Origin: Cladopsammia gracilis | Lineage: Eukaryota; Cnidaria; Anthozoa; Scleractinia; Dendrophylliidae | Direction: 5' to 3' | DNA length: 64,000 bases | Assembly (NCBI GenBank): GCA_022457155.1 | Contig: JAJGOT010000037.1 | Coordinates: forward strand, 124,001-188,000 | Part shown: positions 1 through 24,400 of the stretch, piece by piece | How positions within the stretch are numbered: the first letter of the stretch is position 1 | How the letters are laid out: the number at the start of each line of letters is the position of its first letter | Position numbers and translations under genes: made by a program | The notes under the pieces: generated by a model | Seen by the model: the letters and a program-made list of their open reading frames with translations, nothing else | Databases searched by the model: none | What the model was told of the DNA's origin: nothing

Positions 1-444
1 GTGCCGACCCCGGGTCAACCAGGAGATCGTATACAGTAATGGCTGTAGCAAAGTTGAAAAATTTCTCCTGGTGTTGAGAAATCTTATGAATCAAAGTCCG
101 CTGTGTGGGGTTTTTTCGCAACAGAGAATCTCCCTCATGATTACCACCTCATCCAAATCTCGAAAAACAATTTGCGATGTCAATCGTACCATGAAAGTAC
201 TATCAAAATTTTAACAGTTTGTATGGGGAAAAAAATACATTCCTTATACCGTCAAAAATAAAGACGAACCATATTTTCAGCATTTCCTGTCATTCCTGCC
301 TTGTACGATTTGTCAACTTACAGTAGCGGTTTTCTGTAGCCGCTTTACAGTCATTTTCTCGTGTCGTGGAAAGTAATCTCCGGTGGTCACAGCAGACAAT
401 TCACTTCTTTCCAAGCTCGGCATTCAAGAAAAGACCACGTGTGT
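1..444. other. Intergenic, no feature recognised
   Basis: AT-rich sequence downstream of IDH2. No exon-like frame, repeat or RNA gene could be supported. Short open frames here and in the following fold-back are chance frames. Confidence 0.5.
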
Positions 445-748
445 CACAGGGAGCAGAGGAGCCAAAGTTGACCTAATACGCGTTCTATCTTTGAGCTTAA
501 AACGCGCGCTGTGTCTTGCGTTATTCGATCTGTTGTTTTCGAGTTTTTCCCCCAGCGGGACCCCAAGCGTAATCGGCGCTTTCCGGAAAGTGAAGCTTTC
601 CGAGCGAGGCGCCCACAGTCAGCAATTTCCGGTTACCCAACGGAAAGCTCCGATTACGCTTGGGGTCCCGCTGGGGCGAAAAACAGACTCGTAAACAGAT
701 CGAAGATCGAAAGCGTAAAGGTCAAATTTGGCTCCTCTGCTCCCTGTG
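445..748. mobile_element. Fold-back miniature element (MITE-like)
   Basis: Inverted repeat: CACAGGGAGCAGAGGAGCC at the left is mirrored by GGCTCCTCTGCTCCCTGTG at the right. An inner pair (CAGCGGGACCCCAAGCGTAA near 552 and its complement near 660) makes most of the element self-complementary. No target duplication is seen and no protein is encoded. Confidence 0.6.
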
Positions 749-1031
749 CAAATTGAAGAAACGTTGTCGGGTGATAAGCATAAACCATGAACGATGCGAC
801 CCAAAGGTTTACTGGGAAGTTGGAAAATTTAATCTTCGTCTGTGACAGAATATACGTTATATTAACACAGGATGCGCAAATCATGCTCTTGAAATGTCTC
901 AAACAAAGAAAACATCTTGATTATCAAGAAATAGAAAATTACTAGCTTGCCAATGCTGCCTACCCAGAATCCCATTCGGTCTCATCGTTCATGGTTTATG
1001 CTTTTCACGAGTCAACGTTTCTTCAATTTGG
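749..1031. repeat. Second, adjoining inverted repeat
   Basis: The segment 749-797 is the near-complement of 983-1031 (CAAATTGAAGAAACGTT against AACGTTTCTTCAATTTG, and ATAAACCATGAACGATG against CATCGTTCATGGTTTAT). It starts exactly where the 445-748 fold-back ends, so the two are probably a nested or composite miniature element. Confidence 0.55.
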
Positions 1032-1597
1032 TGTATCGAAATCATGTCTATACGCTAAATATAAAAATACAAAAAACGATATACCTTATACCCGTATTTT
1101 GACAACAAAAATTTCATACCCGAGTTAAAAAAGCTCCAGATACCGTACACCCCAAAACCCTGGCCGGACCTGACACAGCTGGCCAGTTTACACTCGGTAG
1201 GGTGTGTGATCCATCTAGCTTAGAAGGGGTCACACGGCCCTGAGAAATGTGACTGATCTATTGTAGGTAAAAAAGTGTTAATACAAACAGTTTTTCGAGT
1301 GGTCGTGAAAATTTTTTTATTACACAACGGCTGATAAATGAACGCGTAAGATACATGTAAACCTTTGGACCAAATAAATACAAAAACGAAATGTGTAATA
1401 TTTTTTATATCGTCACTGGAACTAGTAAAGGTGCAGCCAAGCCACTGAAGTAAAGTGGGAATTTGCTGTTAAGTTTTAGGTACCACACTACCATTCTAAT
1501 TCAGCAGTAGCCTGGACAACAGGCGCTTTTGGCAGTGTTTTGGGGCGCGAGCGCGAGACACGCGAGGGGAGGGAAACGAAAATATAGCGCCTGTATA

Positions 1598-1787
1598 ACC
1601 TCTTTAGCTTGTATGTTTTGTTTTCCCAATGTAGGTCAATGATGTTCTCAAGGGAATTTGTCCTTTGTCTTTTCATAAATTATGCATGCATACGCACGTG
1701 AAGAAAACAAAATTTAAAAGAAACAGTTCTCTAGGGTAACGTCACATGATCTACATTGGGAAAACAAAACATACAAGCTAAAGAGGT
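1598..1787. mobile_element. MITE with 37-bp terminal inverted repeats
   Basis: Left terminus ACCTCTTTAGCTTGTATGTT is perfectly mirrored at the right by AACATACAAGCTAAAGAGGT, and the match continues for about 37 bp. No coding capacity. The ACCTCTTT start is shared with the element at 44984-45160. Confidence 0.65.
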
Positions 1788-1788
1788 C

Positions 1789-1969
1789 TATTCTCTATTT
1801 TCGAATTGCCCATAATACACTTTGTTTGCCCCCCAAATTTTGCATAAACTATTGTTTGTAAATGCTCTTGGGAAGACTGCATATTCCCAAGAGCATTTCA
1901 AAACAATAGTTTATGTAAAATTTGGGGGGCAAACAAAGTGTATTATGGGCAATTCGAAAATAGAGAATA
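1789..1969. repeat. Near-perfect 181-bp palindrome
   Basis: The segment 1789-1874 is almost exactly complementary to 1885-1969, with about 85-nt arms and a loop of about 10 nt. It begins two bases after the preceding element. Transcription would give a very long hairpin. Probably a fold-back transposon; no coding content. Confidence 0.7.
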
Positions 1970-2137
1970 CACACTTCCAAAACGATCATCTGGCGAACTT
2001 TAGCCTGCATAACAGGCGTTACTGGGGCGCTCAGCGGGTATTGGGGCGCGAGCGCGTAACGCAAGACACGAGCGCGAGACACGCACGGGGAGGGAAAATA
2101 ACGTAAATTTCTATTGGCTGAATTGAATGTGATGTAA

Positions 2138-2281
2138 TATATCAAACACGAGGAACAGTGTTTCATCAGATTTCCAAACACCGAGAAGTGGGTTGGAAAA
2201 ACGAGGCGCAGCCGAGTTTTTTTAAACCCACTTCAAGGTGTTTGGAAATCTGATGAAACACTGTTTCGAGTGTTTGATATA
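2138..2281. mobile_element. Hairpin MITE
   Basis: Arms of about 60 nt (ATATCAAACACGAGGAACAG at the left, CTGTTTCGAGTGTTTGATAT at the right) surround a short GC-richer loop. A further inverted pair (GCTTCTCAAACTGAT near 2282 and AGTTTGAGAAGC near 2418) lies just outside, so a larger element may extend to about 2430. Confidence 0.65.
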
Positions 2282-2577
2282 GCTTCTCAAACTGATCGTT
2301 AAATGCGGAGAAAACGAAGGAATAAAATCGCCAAAATCTATGCAAATTAAGAAGCGATTTCAAAACCTCCTTCACGGTAGTGATTTCCTTTGTGTTCTCG
2401 TCATGAATTATTAATGAGTTTGAGAAGCATGGTGTCGAAATGTGGTATCCAGACGTAATTTCGAATCATTCTTCGTGACCTTTTTACTTGGGAGCAAGCG
2501 AAACTCGAGTCTTGCTTAAAGAATGTACAAAGGTAATCACTTGCATCTGTAAGAATTACAAAACAGCTACCATGATG

Positions 2578-2640
2578 GAGATTCAACTATTTTGTGCTGG
2601 ATGCAATAACGCCATACGTCTAACAATGGATAAAGGAGCG
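2578..2640 (+). mobile_element. Diverged internal fragment of the RecQ-bearing transposon family
   Basis: The stretch around GGATGCAATAACGCCATACG matches, with substitutions, the minus strand of the transposon at 12115-13428 near 12935-12990 (GGATGCAACAATTGACGCCA there). Both also share a GATTCAA..ATTTTG/TTTCAAACC context. No termini are visible here. Confidence 0.4.
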
Positions 2641-3410
2641 AGGGATGGCAGTAATTCGAGGGAAGGCGCTTATTTAATTTTTTACCAAAACGTAGCCTGT
2701 GAACAGGTTCCTTTTTGGGGATAATGGGTTAAAAGAAATCGGGATCGTACCACCAAAAGTTCGCTTATTACTGGCTCAACATGCAAGCAAGGCTTGACCT
2801 CGGTCATTAGACCGGTCGTCGTCTTTATTGTGCATCAAAATTGTCGGTCTTTAGGCAGTCATGCGCACTCAGCTGTTTCAAATAAAGTTCACTTTATTTT
2901 TGGCACATAATGCTTATTGCACAGTCAACTTTTAACTGCTTTCTATTTTATGTGATCAAGATAATTGAACAAGATCCTAACTACACGCACACTAACATTT
3001 TATGGCAACAAAAATTTTAGTTCACGGATGAACAATACGTTGGCTATTCTTGGCTTGTACAGGCGACATCATAAAAATTCAAAACTCTAAACTTCACATC
3101 CTACAAAATGCTTCTAACAAGGTATGTAGATATCAGTGTTACAATCCTTCATAAAAAGTTTCAGGTTTTAACGATGTTTTGCTTTCGATTTGTTAAGGTT
3201 TTAAATGTGTCACGCTCCATACATTTTCACTGAAAATGTCGAAAACTCGTTCGCCTATAACTCTTGAACGAAATTATCTGGCACTTCTACAATTCCATAA
3301 TTATTTTGGAATCCAAATCCGTTTTTCAGTGCTTCTGAATTTTGATATGACATGATATGACGTAAGTGCAAGCCAAGAATAATCAAATCTTGTGTGGCAT
3401 AGTGGCATAT
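2641..3410. other. Intergenic, no feature recognised
   Basis: AT-rich interval between repeat fragments and the miniature element at 3411. No exon-like frame or repeat identified; the IDH2 3' UTR probably ends to the right of this interval. Confidence 0.4.
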
Positions 3411-3576
3411 TAGTCTGTTCCAGGTGTTAAGATTGTGAGGCTGGGGAGCGGCTAAAAACGGGCGAGGGGAGACTGGGGAGGGAGGGGGCTTGCTCTCTTT
3501 CGAGCACTCACAATATTTTTCCTTTGCGTGTCGCCTATCCTTTGCTCCTCACTATCTGAACGCCTGGAACAGGCTA
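3411..3576. mobile_element. Miniature copy of the TAGCCTGTTCCAGG family, 9-bp TSD
   Basis: Starts TAGTCTGTTCCAGG and ends CCTGGAACAGGCTA. It is flanked on both sides by the identical 9-bp GTGGCATAT (3402-3410 and 3577-3585). The 166-bp interior is purine/pyrimidine-rich and non-coding. The exact target duplication shows a genuine transposition event. Same termini as the RecQ-carrying element at 12115-13428. Confidence 0.88.
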
Positions 3577-3908
3577 GTGGCATATCTTATGTGCATGCAC
3601 TTCGATTGAACACAACATCACATTAAAAAATAGTGGACTCTAGACTTAGTGAGGACCAGCCTGACAGACATAGTGTTCACACTAAAAACTATAATTTCTC
3701 ATTGAAAAAAATCTACTTTTGTCAGGGCAGACAGTGATTTGCTACTCACTTACCACAAGGTGGAGTGATGCAGATCAGTAAAACTAGCCTATAAGTAACA
3801 CAGTAATATACATGTAGGTCCAATGTTATGAGGAAGGCTCATGAAGATCAGTAAATCTAGCCAATAAGCATCACACAGTAATTTTCAGTCGTAATAATAG
3901 GTACAATG

Positions 3909-18228
<14,320 letters not shown>

Positions 18229-18490
18229 TTTTCATCAGTTCAGACTGTGGAACAAGGAAGAACTGGTACTCAGTGTGATTTCCTCCTCTCCTCTCCTCAT
18301 CTCTCATCTCATTGGTTAGAAACCAAAACAAACAAGCAAAGTAATTTTGTGTGTTCTTACATGAATGTCTATGTGTTCCCGATACTTGTCATGCGCAGGC
18401 AAAATGACTAAAGCACCAGTGTACGGTCCCTATGGCCTTGTTTCGGGAGCTGCGTTTATCGTAAAAGCTCTCATTTTGTCCATTTCCACC
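18229..18490. promoter_or_regulatory. Probable bidirectional promoter between IDH2 and acyl-CoA oxidase
   Basis: Two genes diverge from this interval, with 262 bp between the IDH2 ATG (minus) and the preferred acyl-CoA oxidase ATG (plus). No TATA box is obvious. An inverted CCAAT box (ATTGG) lies at 18311-18315 beside a CT-rich tract (18282-18310). The IDH2 start codon sits in AAAATGGCGGC, a YY1-like motif often found at animal translation starts. Both products are organellar metabolic enzymes, so co-regulation is plausible but is inference. Transcription start sites cannot be placed from sequence alone. Confidence 0.6.
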
Positions 18491-21400
18491 ATGCTTTCTG
18501 CAGGTATTAGGGTAACAAGGGGGTTACAGCGAACTTTTTCTAAAGTTTTCTGTAGGTCTTCTTGTGACGCTTTGAATGAGTTTCGCAATCGACCTTTGCA
18601 GAATGCTCGTTGCTTTTCGAGTTCTGGAGCACGGTTGGATCCACAGAAACTGAGAGATGAATGGGGCAAACCTTCCTTCGAAGTCACGAAAATGACTCAT
18701 TTGCTTGATAAGGACAACCACGAGAAGAGAGCAAAACTTCGTAAAATTCTATCAGAGGACCCCCTGATGACCCCAAAGTATAATATTTCATTGGACGAAG
18801 AGAGAGAGCTGGCTCTCAAGAGACTGAAGAAGCTCTGTGACCAAGGCTTTATTTCGGTATTGGACTTTAAAAATAACCCTCTGTGGATCTTTGCTGCCCA
18901 TGAGATGGCATCTGTTGTTGATGGTGCCATGGCCACCAAGATGACAGTTCAGTTCAACTTATTTGGTGGAACTGTTTTGAAACTGGGAACAGAGAGACAC
19001 CATGAAAAACTTTTAAAGGTACATACATGTAAATGAGTGATTCCTTAATTCACACATTTCTACAAGGAGTAATAATTTATTATCTGATATATATCAATAT
19101 CATACAGAGTGCCATACCCCCTCCCCTGGGAGAAGGAAATTTTCGAACTGGCCTTAATTCCAGCATTATGGTGAGTTAATTCCAGCAGTGCCCATCCCCC
19201 CCCCCCTCGGCCAACCCCTGGGCATTTGCATTTTTTTTTTTTAAATGGTAAATTCCCCATGGTGGGGACAAGTAAGCCATTCAAATTCCTCACGGTCAGG
19301 CCAAAAAAAGAACGGGTAAATGCCCCACCCCCGGGTTCATACAGCTCGAGTTTAAATAATATTTGTCTTGTAGCTAGAGCCAGTGAACAGACTAGAGTAC
19401 TGTAAGTTAAGAAAAAATGAGGTTTATTAAATATATTCATCCATTTTCATCTATTAAATCATGCAGTACAAGTTTTAATGTTGTTTATAAAACTATAGTA
19501 TTTGTATAGAAGGGAAATGGCTTTTGGTTCGAGCTATCCAGAAGTTTGAGAAACCGAGGGTTCAAGAAATCGAAGTTCCACTGTAGGTCGAACGGCTATC
19601 AATTCAAGAAGCGGCTACAGACATTGCATCTTCTTAAATTCTTTTGCCTTTGAAATGAAAACATTCACAATATATTAAAAAGAAACAAACAGTCAAACAT
19701 ACCTTTAAAACTGTCTACAAGCTTTTCTAGCCCTTGCTGGACCAGCCATTCTCCAACAAACTCCTCGTTCTTGCCAATGAAAGTCCTTGAAGGATGCCAC
19801 ATTTGAAGAGTTGTTAAACTGCGAGGCTGAAGCCACATGGCTGTCAAATTCCCCGGGGTAAATGACGGGTGTGCTAATACCCGCCCCCCGGGCCAAGATA
19901 AAAAAAATGCCCCACCCCCAGGATAGCAACATCTGTAAATGGCCTGGGGGGGGGGGGGATGGGCACTGTTGGAATTGACTCATCCATTATTTTAAACATT
20001 GGGTTACATGTACATGTAAGCTATCTCTGACAATAGCCAATAGATCTACTGCCCTTCCCCTCCTTTCCTCTTCATATGATTGTTACACAATTTCCATTTT
20101 TTGACATTTAGAGTAAAAAATTTACCTTATGCTTTCAGTCATAATTTCCTGTTGAGTTGAGTAGAGTTCATTTGAAACAGTATAGAGAGATTGAAATGTT
20201 CAATGTTAGATTTCAAGTAGGTGGCAGCTGTATTAAGGCAGTACCCACCAGTTTTTTTTTCCTCTAGGGGTCTCAACAGGCCTCAACTTTCAAGGAAAAA
20301 TATTGGGTACAGGCAGAGGTTTCATTAGAAGCTGGCAAACGGTGAATTCCGCCGGTTACTTCCTTAATATTATTATTGCTGCTTAATTTTCAATTAATTT
20401 CATGATTCTTACCTGTTCACTTTGATCAATTATAATTTACATTAAAGTAATAAATCAACTGGAATATCAAGAAACCTTTTTTTGTCTGTTTTGCTCCATT
20501 TTGGATGTTGGATATGTTATAAATTTCCAGTTGTATAAAGACTCTTCCCAAACATGATATTATATAAATAGCGATCGTGCTGTCCGCCATGTTAATGGCA
20601 GAATGGAGGGGAAAGACTGGTGATGAATGTTGCCTCGATCACATTCACTAAGTCCTTCCGGTTTTCCATGTGTTGTTAATCAAAATGGCAGAAAAAACTG
20701 TAAAACATGCCAGAGGCGATATTTTGTCGTATTTCAAAAGACAGATATATTATGTTTAAGGTTACAGTGTACCTTCAGATCAAAAATTTATTGAAAATTT
20801 TTTTTTGGCGTAAAAATAATGTTTACAGAATGAACTTTCATCCAAAAAAAAATTATCGAAAAATAGTGAAAATTAACGGAGAAATGACGGTATAACTTTT
20901 GTGGGCGGAGTTTGTTTATTACGCGATATGTTTTTTTAAGCGCCGTTTTCTCAAAGTTAATTTTTCGCTTGTTGGGGACACTTTAAAGAGCTACAACTCA
21001 AAGGGAATTTGTTCGATTTTCCTCAAATTTGGACAGAAGCTAAGCTGACATATAATCAACAAAAACGTGTCGGCGAATTTCTTAATTCCGAAAACTTTTT
21101 CGTCAAGAGCCATTTCCGTGCGATCATTCCAATTTTTTTTCTCCCCTTTTCGAAAATATTCTGTAACTTTTCACTGCAATTGAATATGAGAAATCGCCGA
21201 CACGTTTTTTTAGCGCTTCGTGTCCGGAAACCCGAGAACAAATCAAATTAGCAAAATATAATAATCGCTTTGAGTTATAGCGTTTTAAAGCTGATTCGGA
21301 CGTTCGAATTTAGACGTCATAAAAAATTCGACAATTCATTTTATTATCAAATGGTTTCCATATTTAGATAGCCAGCTCTATAAGCTTTAATTTGATATCT

Positions 21401-24400
21401 GGGTTTAGGTATATTAAGTGTAATCTTAAGACACTAGAGCTGTTATACTGGAGACACCCCCGAAGGTACACTGTAACCTTAATGCCAAGAACAGAAAACT
21501 ATATACTCATAAATCTACTTCCATTGATTCTGAACTCATTTGCCTCATATGTAGACCTTCTTATATACATTTGACAGCTTTTTTTCTCTGGCATTCCACA
21601 CGTCAGTCAGTACGTTAGTCTGTCACATGTCATGTGCATATTGTGAGAATTAAAAGAATAAGGAATGACGATAAATGTGGTACTATTAAACATAAGTAGA
21701 ACTGTGAAGAAGCCAAAACTACTACTGTAGGAACATACTCATCTGCAGAAAAATTTTGAGAAGACAGAACTAATACTGAAAGGACAAACTTGTGTATCGA
21801 GATCTGTCAAGAGGACAAAACTAATAGTGTACAATGTACTAACATGTTGTGATATTATTTATATCAAGAAGACAAAACTAATACAGTAAGAACAACCTAA
21901 CACTGTATGTAGAAATGTCTAGAAGACAAAAATTCTACAAAGTGTATGTATATGTACAGAGATGTATCAAGAAGACAAAACTAATACTGCACAGATGTAC
22001 TAGTTTTAGCGTTGCAACTTGACTTAGTCAAGCCACAAAGCCACAAATACCCAAATTTGTTGAAAATTGACCAAATGTCACTTAGTTCTTACCCAGAGCC
22101 CTTGAGTTATTGTTCAGCCACTGTCACAAGCTATTGATCCCTGACCAGTTAGATTTATCCTTGAGTTGTTCCATGCCCATGCTGTCTCAAACAACCCAAA
22201 TCATAACAAACTTAGATGTGTCTCTCAGTATTTCTGTGTAATCTTGTTTATACATGTTATTGTATGTGTTTGTAGGGTATTGACACACTTGAGGATGTTG
22301 GATGCTTTGGTCTGACAGAACTTGGCTATGGTAATAATGCAGTGCAAATGGAAACAACAGCCACTTATGACAAGGAAACCAAGGAGTTCATTGTCAATAC
22401 CCCAAACCCCTTGGCACAGAAATACTGGATCACAAATGGAGCTTGCCATGCACACCACATTATTGTGTTCTCTCAACTCTACATTGATGGAGTCAATCAA
22501 GGTACAGTGGAACTTCTACTTTGGGACACCACTTTTAAGGGGGCACCTCCTTTAAGGGGACAGAAACTTTTGTCCCAGCAGAACCCTCTTATAATCATTG
22601 TACTTATTACCTCTATTAAGGGCAGGCACACTTTTTAGCATCCTGAATGCTATTTCAACCTCTGTTAACCCTATTTTGCCTGGGCTTTTTTTTAGTTCCT
22701 GAGCCTGGGAGGGGGGGGGGGATAATGTGCCCCCCTCCCCTCATAACTTTTGTCCCAGCAGAACCCTTTTATAATCATTGTATTTATTACCTTTTCATCC
22801 TTTGGATTTTTAATTTTTAATCCATAGATTGTAATAAATAAATAATTAAATAAATACCTCTATTAAGAGGGGGGGGGGGGGGGGAGAATGTGCCCCCCCC
22901 CCTCGTAACTTTTGTCCCAGGAGAACCCTTTTACAATCATTGAATTTATTACCTCTATCAAGGGCAGGCACACTTTTTGAGCATCCTGAATGCTATTTCA
23001 ACCTCCATTAACCCTATTTTGCCTGGGCTTTTGAGTTCCTAAGCCTGGCAGGGGGGGGGGGGCACAATCCCCCCTCGTAACTTCAAGAACATTAAGGCTA
23101 TGACAATGAAACCTAGAAGGTACATAGTACGTCCAAAACTGTCTCCTTTGTGGTCTGCACAATGGAACGATGACGTCATATGATGTAGTTATTAAGTAAT
23201 TTGTTATACGGCCGCCATCTTGGATCCGCCATCTTGGATTTCAGAAATTTTTCAAAACCTCTTAAAAACCATCCAAATTGACTCAAAATTAATCAAAACC
23301 AATAAATAAATGCTAAATGATGTAAAAATGTAAAAGTCATACCAATGAACAGGGATGGAAATAACGGCTGGTGATCGGTAATTACAGATCAAATTTGCCA
23401 GCCAAAAATGAAATAAAACAATAAAATTTCACAAGAATCAAATCTTATCTGGACATTAGACAAAGCTTTTATGGGTGTTGTGGCTCTTAAAAGAGCCGTT
23501 CTAAATGGAAAAATGTGCAGTCAATGTCTCAAATTTAGTTTCTCCTCAAATTGGGTGTAGACAAAACATGGACCCCCCCTTTGTGGACCCCCTTCTGGAC
23601 CCCCATCTGGACCCCTATCTGGACCACTTTCTTGACCCCTATCTGGACCCCTTTATGGACCCCTTAATTTTTTGGTAAAAAAAATAAAACTAAATAAAAT
23701 AAAAATTAAAGTAATATAAATAATTAAACAGGGCACGCAACTCACCTGAAATTCTTCGATTGGTGAGTTTGATTTTCTGGCTAAATTCCACAGGTTATTC
23801 CCAGTTGAAGCTGAAACTCCTTCCTTGCAATCAACTACTTCGTTAATATCGTGATATTTAAGCGAAAAGTTGCGAAAACATCAAGAATCCGCACATACAA
23901 GTTCACCGATCTTACCCGCCATTTTGTTCTGAGCCGCCATATTGGCTTTGCCGCTGACCAGTATGCCCACGCTTCGACGCCTCGCAACATGGATATATGG
24001 AGAGTGGTGGGGATGGTGAGTGATTCATTTGCAATTAAAATCAGGCTACAGTCTCTTCCATCCTTTGAAATCGTTTTGACTTTTGTTAAGAAAATAACAT
24101 TTGATGTGTTCACAGCCCCATTTCGGAACCAGAAAGTGTTAGTTTTTTTTCAGAGCGTGTAAGTTTCCTTGTACTGTTGTCCTAAAACATCTGAATCTTG
24201 CATAGTAGTTACTCATTGTTAGGATTTGTGCGTTCACGTGCCCCAGCTTTTTGCTTTTGTTTATTTATAGGCTATGTAACTCAGAATCAGTTTCCCAGAA
24301 GGAAAAGGGCATTTGATTTGGGTAAAAAAATGTATGTTCCAGCTGGGGGGAGAGGGTGTGAATTTTACATAGCAATTTCAAAGAATGATAGAGTCATAAT

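Noticed and set aside
383..845. Overlapping short open frames of 60-100 codons on both strands
   Set aside because: They lie across the arms of a fold-back repeat and mirror each other; no domain or splice context.
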